From contig FLMG01003788.1 in assembly GCA_900088475.1 (NCBI GenBank), positions 24,610-36,894 on the forward strand: a DNA stretch of 12,285 nucleotides. Reading direction: 5' to 3'. The DNA comes from Hyphochytrium catenoides (Eukaryota > Sar > Hyphochytriomycetes > Hyphochytriales > Hyphochytriaceae). The notes beneath the pieces are model-generated. The model was not told the origin of the DNA. It saw only the letters and a program-made list of their open reading frames with translations, and made no database searches. Both the position numbers and the translations under genes were made by a program. Shown here piece by piece: positions 1 to 7,653 of the stretch (its first letter is position 1; the number at the start of each line of letters is the position of its first letter).

Positions 1-60
1 AGGAGAAAGGCCAGAAGACTAATGACGATGATGATGAGAAAGAAGGCTTTATAATACTAT

Positions 61-74
61 TACAAGTACTTGTA
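61..74. repeat. 14-bp perfect palindrome
   Basis: TACAAGTACTTGTA is its own reverse complement. It could be a dimeric protein-binding site; nothing else in the sequence supports a function. Confidence 0.4.
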
Positions 75-190
75 ACAAAGTGGGAAGAGAAGCCTCATTA
101 TTAGCAGAGAGAAAGGGAAAGAAAGAGAAGATGAGCAAGAGAGTGGATTCGGGAAAGGATCCCCGATAGGGAGGCGAAGAGCGTTCTCAG

Positions 191-217
191 CCAGAATATA
201 AAATTACTATATTCTGG
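191..217. repeat. Inverted repeat, 10-bp arms, TATA-like core
   Basis: Arms CCAGAATATA (191-200) and TATATTCTGG (208-217) are perfect reverse complements around a 7-nt AAATTAC loop. The left arm and loop together read TATAAAA. This could be a cruciform, a transcript hairpin or a symmetric promoter element. No adjacent gene start fixes its role. Confidence 0.5.
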
Positions 218-473
218 AAACATTGAACGGGTAGGCCCTATTTTTCTCGGAAGAAACGTTATTTTAGCGAAGGATGGGTATGTGAGTTTGGAAGAGCCCG
301 CATTTGTCTTGAGAGTCTCAGGACACTGTACTATTATTTACGGTTAAGCGCCTGTTAGTGGCGCTCGTCCTGATATTATTACTGCCCGATTGCCACAACA
401 CAGAGGGGAAGTGGGTGGAACAGCACTTCTGGCTCCTAACGTACCGGTTCCGCATATAATTGGTGTTATGCTT

Positions 474-479
474 AATAAA
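474..479 (+). terminator. AATAAA hexamer, possible polyadenylation signal
   Basis: A canonical AATAAA lies at the end of the non-repetitive stretch, just before the pyrimidine-rich region. It could end a transcript from a gene upstream of the window. A lone hexamer in AT-rich DNA is weak evidence. Confidence 0.2.
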
Positions 480-549
480 CCATAGGTCTATTCAGGATAC
501 GAGCTGAAAAGTGAAGAGTCAGAGAGATCCATCACATCCTTGGAATCTC

Positions 550-611
550 AGCTTTCCCTCCCTCTCTCTCTCTCTCTTCCTCTCTCTCTCTCTTCCTCTC
601 TCTCTCTCTCG

Positions 612-643
<32 letters not shown>

Positions 644-1330
644 CTCTCTCTCTCTCTCTCTTTATCTCTCTGTCTCCAGCTCTATATCGTCGTGCAGGTA
701 CCGCCCTGCTTCTCTCTTTGTTGGGCCATCCTCACTCTGTCTCAACCTCTCCAGCTCGCACTGCTGATGTTCTCTCTCTCTCTGTCTCTCCCTCTCCTCT
801 CATCAGTGGAAGTTGTCTCTTCTCCTCTGCACCATTTTAGGATCAAGCGTTGCCGATGGATCCAGATGCTGGTCTGATCAGGGCTTGTCTCAGTTGCTCG
901 TGTGCCTGCCTCCCCTCCTCCCTCTTCTTTTCTCTCCCTTCTCTCTTCTCTCCTCTCCCTCTCTCTTTCTCTCCTATCTTTCTCTCTCTCCCTTCGTCTC
1001 TCTGTTTTCTCTCTTTCACCTACCTGCTTTCTTCCTCTCTTCATCCCCCCACTTTGATTCTGATCGAGGCGCTGGCTGCGCCGCACACTTCTTTCCTCTC
1101 TCACTTTTGGCTTTTCCTTCGTTCAGTGCCAAGGAGAGAAACGAATAGGAAGCGGGATCTCTGCTTTTCTGCTCAATTTCCTCTCTCTCTTTCCAACTCC
1201 CTTTCGGATAGTCCCTTGCTCTTCTGACCACTGGAGAGTACTACTAGTCCATTCCTGAGGGTTAAGAATAGAGAAAGAGAGATATTCAGGGAGAGAGACC
1301 TTGACTCTCTCCTCAACCTTTTTACCTCCC
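550..1330. repeat. Pyrimidine-rich tract with CT and CTTT microsatellites
   Basis: The plus strand is dominated by CTCTCT with a TTTC tetranucleotide run near 620-645. Open frames here translate only to Ser/Leu/Pro/Phe on the plus strand and Arg/Glu on the minus strand, so I do not call genes. Short mixed-sequence islands occur at about 680-760 and 840-900, and 1215-1260 is also mixed. The tract sits directly upstream of the SET gene and may be its promoter, its leader, or a 5' intron. Confidence 0.6.
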
Positions 1331-1461
1331 GTTAGTTGATAGCACAAAAGAGAGAAAGAGACACCTGGCTGCTTGTCTCGTCTCTTCATTGTCCTACTTC
1401 CTCTCTTTTTCCGGAGCGAAGGTCCTTTATGTGGAGAGAAAGAGAGAAGAGAGAGAGAGTA

Positions 1462-4400
1462 ATGGAGAATCGTCAGCTTTCTCCTCTCTCTTCTTCTCTT
1501 CCCCTACCTCGCCTCTCTTCCCCTTCCTCGTCCTGCAGTTCTCTCCTCCTTCTTTCCTCTTCCCTCTCTCTTCTTCTCTTCTTCTCCTCATCCCCTCTTC
1601 TCCTCGCCACCTCTTCCTCTTCTTCTCTCTCTCTCCCTTCTCTCTTCATCTCTTCCTCTGTCATCCCCGGTGCAGGGAGAGGCGTCTTCTCTCTCTCTCC
1701 CTTGGAAGAGGGAGAGACGGTGGAAGAATGTTGGACACTGAAGCTTCCCATCGGCATCGCCCGCGCTGGACTGCTCATGGATTATATCTGGCAATATAAC
1801 AGCGACTACGAACTCTATACATTTGGCTATTGTTCTCTGTACAACCACCAGACGAACTACTCGGTGACCAAGTACTGGATGCCTCCGGCGCAGGAGGAGA
1901 GAGACGGAGAGAGAGAGAGAGAAAGAAGAAAGAGACGAGGAGGAGAGAAGAGGAAAGACAAGCCTGACTTTCTCTTGGATGAGACGGAAGAGTATCGGCC
2001 TTACAAATTCAATGGGGACTTACTGGGATCTCCTTTTCTTCTCTCCTCCTCTTCCTCCGAGGAGAGAAGAGAGAAGAGCAAGAGAGAGTTGCCCTCTTCT
2101 TTCCCTTTCCCTTTCACTACGAGCGGAGATCTACGGCTGGTGGCATCGAGAGACACGGAAGCAGGAGAGGAACTCTTTGTCTCTTATGGAAGTGAGTGGC
2201 TCCCGGCTCGAGGGTTGGAAGAGACTCCCTTCTCAGGGAGAGAAAGAGTGGAAGAGCGCTGTGACTTCTCTCTCTCTCCCGCTTTAGAGGAAGAGAAGAC
2301 GATATGTGCGCCTCTCCCAGGTGTCCAAAGAGTGCAGAAGCCTGATGTTACTATCGGACCTTCCAAGATTCCTGGTGCAGGGAGAGGAGCCTTTGCAAAG
2401 AGGAAAATAAGAGAGAGAGAGACGGTGGAGCTTGCCCCTGTACTTCTCGTTCCTTTTCATCACGTCGTCTTTTCTCTCGTGGAGAACTATGTAATCAGAG
2501 GAAAAGGAGAGAAGACTGCGCTTCTCCCTCTCGGCTATGCAAGCATGTACAATCATGACAAGAAGCCCAACTTGGTCTATAGCTGGGCAAACTTTGAAGA
2601 GGAGGAGAAGAAACGGAGGGGAGAAGGAGAGAGAGAGAATGCGTCTCTCTCTGCTTCGTCTCTCTTTCTTAACTTTACAGCGCTGAGAGATATTGAGGAT
2701 GGAGAAGAGCTGACCATTGACTATGGAGACAGATGGGAAGAGGCGTGGAAAAGTTACCTTCTCCGCGTAAACGAGCATCATCTCTCTCTCTCTTCTTCTC
2801 TCTCTTCCTCTCTCTCTTCTTCTCCTTACCCAGAATTCTATCATTCAGTGGAGCCACCAGCAGAACTCTTAGAGAAATGGCCCAAGACAGGAGCAGTTGG
2901 AATGGAGGTGGACGCTCCGTCTCTCCCTGTCTCTCTCTCTCCCGCCAGTGACACATCCTCTCTCTCTCACTCTCTCTTTCTCGATGCTTCAACCCTCAAT
3001 AGCGCAGGAAGAGGCGTCTTTGTCGGGAGAGACTACCGCGCGGGAGAGATCGTGGAAACGTGTCCTCTTCTTCTCATTCCGTCTCACTCTCTCTCTTACA
3101 ATATCCTCATAGATTATGTATGGACCAAGAGCTCGCATGAGAGCTTTCTCTCTATGGGATTCTGCATGCTTTACAATCATCAGACAGAGAACAACGTGGC
3201 CAATCATGACAACAATCTTGGAGTGGAAGAGAGAGAGAGACTCAAGAGAGACTTCTTTCTCTCTCTCCTTGGAAAAGAGGGAGAGAGAGAAGGGGAGCTC
3301 CGTAACCGCAGTTTGGCTACCTGCCTTAGTGAAGAGGAGAGAAAGAAAAGAGGAGAAGACAACGGACTTACGTGTAAAGAAGAAGGAGAGAGAAGAAGAG
3401 AGAGAGAGAGAAAGCTTATGGAAGAGCTGTCTCTTCCTTTCTCTCTCGAAAAGAGCTTCAGCTACGTTGCAAGAAATGATATCGGAAAAGACCAAGAAGC
3501 CTTTGTCACCTACGGCCAAGAGTGGTTTGACAGCAGAGACATCAAGGAAGAGGCCAAGCCCGAGAAGAAGGAAGGAGAAGAGAAAGAGAGAGAGAGAGAA
3601 GAAGAGGAAGTGAAGAAGAGACTTGTACGGCCCACGCCGCGGGCAGTGCATTATCCAGAGGTTTATCTCAATACGTCCAAGATCTTTGGCGCGGGGAGAG
3701 GCATCTTTGCCAAGAGAGAGTTCAAACTGGGAGAGATAGTGGAAGTCTCTCCCACACATAATCTTCCTCTTCAGCATCTTCGTCGCTCTCTCCTCGAGAA
3801 CTATGTCTTTAGACAGAGGAAGAGTGAGAGAGGAGAGAAGGCGAAGAGAGAGAGAGAAGGAGAAGAAGATGAAGGAGAGATTGCCCTTCTTCCTATGGGT
3901 CTTGGTGCTTTCTACAATCACGGAGGAGAGAAGAAGCACAACGTCAAAGTGCTTTGGTACGATGAAGAGAGAAAGAGCACATTCTCTTCTCTCTCTTCTA
4001 CTTCTTCCTCTCTCTCCTATCTCGCGTTTGTGGCGACAAGAGACATTCTCCCTCACGAAGAGCTTCTCTTGGACTATGGAAGAGAGTGGGAGACAGAGTG
4101 GGAGAGATATGGAAGATATCTAAGAGATTGCGTGGCGGGGAAGAATGACTGTGGCGAGAGAGAATTCTATTTCTCTCCCTCTCTCTCTCCCTCTCTCTCC
4201 TGGCCCACTACGGCTCAGGGGCTGGACACACAGGTCCAGGAGGCAGGATACGAGCCAGAATGTGGCGCCTACGTCTCTCTTTCTTCCATTCCTGGCGCGC
4301 ATCGCGGTCTCTTTTCTGGGAAAACCTATGAGAGAGAGAAAGGGGGAGAGATTATTCTCTCTTGTCCCTCTCTTCCTGTCCCGTATGATGCTTGTCTCCA

Positions 4401-5994
4401 GACAGAGCTCATAGATTATGTTCTGGACTATTCAGAGGGAGAGAGAATGCTGATGATGGGCTACTGTCTCATGGCAAACCACGGCTCGGAAGAGAGAGAG
4501 AGCGTCAATGCTCTCTATATCTTGGAAGCCGTGAAAGGAAAGACGAATGGCAACATGCTGGGAGGGAAGAGGGAGAAGAAGGGAAAAGAGAAAGACAGTT
4601 CAAAGGAGGAAGAGAAAGAAGATAACGACGAGCCAGAGGACGAGGAGGAGGAAGAAGAGCAAGAAGAAGAGGAAGGAGAAGATACGATGTATGAAGAGGA
4701 TGACTTTGCCCCGGGCTTCTCTTTCCCTTTCCTTACAACGCCAAATGTGCATTTCCAGACGAGAGAGGGAGGACTGAAAGAGGGAGAAGAGATCCTTGTC
4801 TCTTTCGGGGAGGATTGGGCCAGAGCGCGGAACATCCCGGAAGTCTCTGGAGAAGAGAAAGAGAGAGAGAGACAGAGTGCTCTCTCTCTTCCCTCTCCTC
4901 TCTTCCCTTGTCCCTCTATTTTCTTGAGAGCTTCTAAGATCCCCGGCGCGGGGAGAGGAGTCTTTGCGAGAAGAGCCTTTCAAGAGGGAGAAATCGTAGA
5001 AATGGCGCCTGTCTTACTCGTGCTCAAGGACCTGTTCCATGTAAGTCTCTCTCTCTCTCTCTCTGCTCTCTTTCTGTCTCTCTCTCTCTGCCGCGCGCGC
5101 CATCCTGCTCCTTGCTTCTCTTCCGATTTTCCGGCTCGTCTTCTGTTTCCCTTCATATTTTACTTTCTTAGATGCCCTATCTCGTTCTTCCTCTTTCATT
5201 TCTCTCCTTTCTCGGCCTTTCCTTGTTCCTCTTCAGCGCTTCAGGCCGACGTTTTTCTCTCCCTCTCTCTCTTCTCCTCTCTCTCTCTTGCTGGCCCTTG
5301 CTCACTTTTCACTTTTCTCCACCCACTATCTGCCTCCCTCTCCACTTTCTCTCTCTCTCTTTTTCCGTCTTACCTATCCCTTCTGACCACGCATCTCCCT
5401 CTCTCTCTCTCTCTCTTTCTCCTCCCTTTCTTCCTCTCTCTTTCTCTCTCTCTCTCCCTCTCTCTCTCACAGGGCCATATCTCGTCCAACTACCTCTTCA
5501 CCAGCAGAAAGAACGGCGTTGCCGCTCTTCCTCTCGGTCTTGGCGCCTTTTATAACCACGCACGACAGCCCAATCTCGAGTTTTTTTGGGCAGAACCAGA
5601 GAGAAAGAAAGAGAAAGGACAGGAGAGAGACGAAGAAGATGAAGAAGAGGAGAAAGAGGAGAAGCCTTACTTTGCCTTCCGCGCTCTACGTCCAATAGAG
5701 AGAGAAGAAGAACTGACGATTGACTATGGGGAAGACTGGGAGAGAGCCTACAATGAATGGCTGGGAGAGCTAGAGAGAGAGACAATCAATTCTATCCTCG
5801 CGGGAGAGAAAGAAAAGAGAGAGAAGATGCGCCCTTTCTTTCATAGTATTGTCGTCCCTGACACTCTCTCCTGGCCAGAGACTATCCCTGTCAGCGAAAG
5901 AATGTCCACTCCTACGTCTCTCCCGAGGGATGAAGAAGAGAAGAGAGGAGAGAGAGAGATTCCTATGCTCTCAGTCTTGCACGATGAGCTGTAA
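1462..5994 (+). CDS. Protein with six tandem vSET-like SET domains
   Basis: Probable lysine methyltransferase; substrate unknown. Joining 1462-5040 to 5473-5994 gives about 1366 residues. Each domain starts with a GAGRG-type motif (glycines at residues 70, 305, 518, 743, 945 and 1162). Each also has an Asn-His motif, usually YNH (Asn at 128, 364, 572, 819, 1006 and 1221), and a terminal E-x3-YG motif (Tyr at 242, 421, 684, 872 and 1278; Phe at 1115 in domain 5). These correspond to the SET cofactor and catalytic motifs. Cys-rich pre-SET and post-SET modules are absent, as in minimal vSET-type enzymes. Domains 2 and 6 keep NHxxxPN and ELTIDYG, the most canonical forms. Odd and even domains are two subtypes. 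Glu/Arg/Lys or Ser-rich insertions from GA/CT repeats sit mostly between the Asn-His and YG motifs. I chose ATG 1462 (purine at -3, G at +4) over ATG 1429. The Ser/Leu-rich first 65 residues are pyrimidine-coded and may be partly intronic. Confidence 0.9.
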   Translation: MENRQLSPLSSSLPLPRLSSPSSSCSSLLLLSSSLSLLLFFSSSPLLLATSSSSSLSLPSLFISSSVIPGAGRGVFSLSPLEEGETVEECWTLKLPIGIARAGLLMDYIWQYNSDYELYTFGYCSLYNHQTNYSVTKYWMPPAQEERDGERERERRKRRGGEKRKDKPDFLLDETEEYRPYKFNGDLLGSPFLLSSSSSEERREKSKRELPSSFPFPFTTSGDLRLVASRDTEAGEELFVSYGSEWLPARGLEETPFSGRERVEERCDFSLSPALEEEKTICAPLPGVQRVQKPDVTIGPSKIPGAGRGAFAKRKIRERETVELAPVLLVPFHHVVFSLVENYVIRGKGEKTALLPLGYASMYNHDKKPNLVYSWANFEEEEKKRRGEGERENASLSASSLFLNFTALRDIEDGEELTIDYGDRWEEAWKSYLLRVNEHHLSLSSSLSSSLSSSPYPEFYHSVEPPAELLEKWPKTGAVGMEVDAPSLPVSLSPASDTSSLSHSLFLDASTLNSAGRGVFVGRDYRAGEIVETCPLLLIPSHSLSYNILIDYVWTKSSHESFLSMGFCMLYNHQTENNVANHDNNLGVEERERLKRDFFLSLLGKEGEREGELRNRSLATCLSEEERKKRGEDNGLTCKEEGERRRERERKLMEELSLPFSLEKSFSYVARNDIGKDQEAFVTYGQEWFDSRDIKEEAKPEKKEGEEKEREREEEEVKKRLVRPTPRAVHYPEVYLNTSKIFGAGRGIFAKREFKLGEIVEVSPTHNLPLQHLRRSLLENYVFRQRKSERGEKAKREREGEEDEGEIALLPMGLGAFYNHGGEKKHNVKVLWYDEERKSTFSSLSSTSSSLSYLAFVATRDILPHEELLLDYGREWETEWERYGRYLRDCVAGKNDCGEREFYFSPSLSPSLSWPTTAQGLDTQVQEAGYEPECGAYVSLSSIPGAHRGLFSGKTYEREKGGEIILSCPSLPVPYDACLQTELIDYVLDYSEGERMLMMGYCLMANHGSEERESVNALYILEAVKGKTNGNMLGGKREKKGKEKDSSKEEEKEDNDEPEDEEEEEEQEEEEGEDTMYEEDDFAPGFSFPFLTTPNVHFQTREGGLKEGEEILVSFGEDWARARNIPEVSGEEKERERQSALSLPSPLFPCPSIFLRASKIPGAGRGVFARRAFQEGEIVEMAPVLLVLKDLFHVSLSLSLSALFLSLSLCRARHPAPCFSSDFPARLLFPFIFYFLRCPISFFLFHFSPFSAFPCSSSALQADVFLSLSLFSSLSLAGPCSLFTFLHPLSASLSTFSLSLFPSYLSLLTTHLPLSLSLFLLPFFLSLSLSLSLSLSQGHISSNYLFTSRKNGVAALPLGLGAFYNHARQPNLEFFWAEPERKKEKGQERDEEDEEEEKEEKPYFAFRALRPIEREEELTIDYGEDWERAYNEWLGELERETINSILAGEKEKREKMRPFFHSIVVPDTLSWPETIPVSERMSTPTSLPRDEEEKRGEREIPMLSVLHDEL
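5041..5472 (+). other. Spliceosomal intron in SET domain 6, in frame and stop-free
   Basis: It begins with a perfect GTAAGT donor and ends with a long CT tract and CTCACAG. Length is 432 nt (144 codons) in phase 0, with no stop codon in the host frame, so the open reading frame runs straight through. Removing it joins residues 1193 and 1194 and restores APVLLVLKDLFHGHISSNY. This aligns without a gap to APVLLVPFHHVVFSLVENY of domain 2, and is followed by LPLGLGAFYNH, nearly the same as in domain 4. Retaining it would split the SET fold with a Ser/Leu-rich insert. Internal homology is therefore strong evidence that this is an intron. Confidence 0.88.
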
Positions 5995-6785
5995 AGGGAG
6001 ATGTTCCTTTCTTTTCTTTCTCTCTCCTCTTTGTAGCCCGTCTTTCTTTATTATCTATGTCACCTCTTTGCCTCTCTGACTGTCTACCTTCATCTTCTTC
6101 TCTCTTTCTCTTGATATTCTCTCCCCCTCTCTCTCTCGTTCTCTCTCTCTGACACACCAGCTTGTGTCGCTATTGGATGCTAATAAAGTAGCTCGTAATG
6201 TAGAACTTGTGCCTGAAGAGGCGTCTTTCTCTCTCTTTCTCTCTCTGTTGTCCGCTATCATCTATCATTTCTTTGGTCCCTTTTTTGCTCCTCTTTGCCG
6301 TGTTTCTCTCTTGTCTCTCACATGGCTTACCCTCTCTCCTCTCTCTGTTCATCTCCTCGCTCTCTTCACCCTCTCTCTCTGCTGGCCAGTCTATCCTTCT
6401 CAGTTGTTTTAGTGTCTCTCTTTGATCATTCTCTCTATCCTCTCTCTCCCTCTCTGTTTCGTCTGTCTCTCTCTGTTCAGTTTGATTCTCTCTCCTTTCA
6501 GTCTCTATTCTATATCTGTTTTGTTTCTTTCTCTCTCTCTGTTCAGTCTCTCTCCCTCTCTCGGCTCAGTCTCTCTCTCTCTGTTCAGACTCTCTCTCCC
6601 CCTCTCTCCGTTCTCTCCCTCCTCCATTCTCTCTCTTTGTTACACTCTCTCTCTCTCTCTCTGTTCAGTCTCTCACTCTCCCTGCTCAGTCTTTTTCTCT
6701 CTCCCTGTTGATTCTTTCTTTCTCTCTCTGCTCAGTACTATCTTTCTTTCTCTCCCTGGTTCTCTCTCTGTTCAGTCTCTCTGTA
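5995..6785. repeat. Pyrimidine-rich 3' flank with TCAG-punctuated CT array
   Basis: CT-rich throughout. From about 6385 to 6780 the CT runs are interrupted roughly ten times by TTCAG or CTCAG, most often as CTGTTCAGTCTCT. This forms a degenerate tandem array with irregular spacing. The open frames across it are Ser/Leu/Val/Gln low complexity in several frames at once, which marks them as repeat translation and not genes. Confidence 0.65.
6183..6188 (+). terminator. Probable polyadenylation signal of the SET gene
   Basis: AATAAA lies about 190 nt after the TAA stop, in a small mixed-sequence island (about 6155-6215) within otherwise pyrimidine-rich DNA. Moderately GT-containing sequence follows. 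It is the first such hexamer downstream of the stop, so it is a reasonable 3' end for the transcript. Confidence 0.5.
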
Positions 6786-7320
6786 CTATGAACAAAAGAG
6801 AGACAGAGCATATGGGAAGGAAACTGGAAAGAGGGAGGAGAAGAGAAACGAAACACAACGAGAGGAACAAGGAGAGAGACACGCTTTTCTAGCTCTCAGG
6901 AGGGGAGAGGGACTTTTGATAACGTGACTGACAGGAGAAAGAGAGAGTACACTGCCTTTCTTCTTCTCTTGGCAGCCAACAGAGAGAGCAAAATATGTAT
7001 ACTTCGCCAGGGGGAGAGAGACTTTTCCCTACCCCTCAAGCAGCCAACCAGAGAAGAAGACTTTAGTATATCTCTCTTTCCTTCTCTCTCTCTCTCTCTT
7101 TTTTTCTTCTTCTTTCTTCCTCTTCTTCAGAGCTCCTTACTTCTCCAAACATTGAAAGAGGGACTACCGAGACTGAGGCGGGAGACAGGAGGAAGACAGA
7201 GAGAAGGAGACGAGGAGAGAGAGAGAGAGAAGAAGAGAGAGTGGAAAAATGAGAAAAGCTAGAAGATCTCAACCTGTCGGGAGAGGAAATGAAGGGAAAG
7301 TCCCTGTTGATATCTAGAAA
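6786..7320. other. Mostly purine-rich intergenic segment
   Basis: The plus strand switches abruptly from pyrimidine-rich to purine-rich at about 6788. A short CT tract returns at 7073-7130, then GA-rich sequence continues to about 7260. It includes a diverged duplication: GACTTTT at 6911 and 7020, and CAGCCAAC at 6973 and 7041. Open frames give only Arg/Glu/Lys-rich peptides with no recognisable domain. No gene is called. Confidence 0.5.
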
Positions 7321-7375
7321 AGAGCTGCTTTGGTGCCTTCTAGAGTGTCGTATCACTGTTCCCTGCTTCTTGTAG

Positions 7376-7612
7376 TCTCCTCTCTCTCTCTCTCTCTCTC
7401 TCTCTGCTTCTCTCTCCCTCTCTCTCTCTTTCTCTCCCTCTTTCTCTCGCTCTTCTCTCTCTCTCTCTTTCTATCCCTCTTTCTCTCTTCTCTCTCTCTC
7501 TTCTCTCTCTCTCTCCTCTCCTTCTCTCTCTCTCCTCTCTTCCTTCTCTCTCTCTCCTCTCTTCCGTCTCTCTCTCTCCTCTCTCCCTTCTCTCTCTCTC
7601 ACACACTCTCAC
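7376..7612. repeat. Long CT microsatellite tract
   Basis: Nearly uninterrupted pyrimidines, opening with a pure CT run at about 7380-7405 and continuing with CTCTTTC, CTTCT and CTCTCCT variants. Only rare G residues interrupt it. Its composition is complementary to the GA-rich tract about 100 nt downstream (about 7705-7935). Confidence 0.8.
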
Positions 7613-7653
7613 TACGACCAAGAACACTATCGCCCTCTGTCTACCTAATAGCC

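Larger units (their letters stand above)
1..500. other. Intergenic region, non-repetitive
   Basis: No open frame of useful length and no recognisable protein or tRNA/rRNA signature was seen on either strand. Unlike most of the window it is of mixed composition, with AT-rich patches and little CT/GA microsatellite apart from purine-rich stretches near 85-140. It contains a 14-bp palindrome, a 27-nt hairpin-forming inverted repeat and an AATAAA hexamer, listed separately. It may hold the 3' flank of a gene outside the window, or promoter DNA for the SET gene downstream. Confidence 0.5.

Noticed and set aside
395-470. Possible tRNA, from a GGTTCCG stretch
   Set aside because: It lacks a proper A box, a full GGTTCGANTCC box and cloverleaf pairing.
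511-1231. Several overlapping open frames of 60-125 codons on both strands
   Set aside because: They are Ser/Leu/Phe-rich on plus and Arg/Glu-rich on minus, open in many frames at once, which is what CT repeats give without selection.
2989-4056. 355-codon minus-strand frame opposite SET domains 3 and 4
   Set aside because: It is the complement of GA-rich coding sequence and shows Ser/Leu/Phe repeats with no domain; the plus strand carries clear SET motifs.
5041-5472. Treating the open frame as a 1552-residue intronless protein
   Set aside because: The segment has GTAAGT and polypyrimidine-CAG borders, and removing it restores an ungapped match to domain 2.
6385-6780. CRISPR-like array
   Set aside because: The repeats are short, degenerate and irregularly spaced, with low-complexity CT between them and not unique spacers; the DNA is eukaryotic.
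6295-6892. 138- and 156-codon plus-strand frames
   Set aside because: They translate the TCAG-punctuated CT array in two frames at once and end in GA repeat; no protein-like segment.
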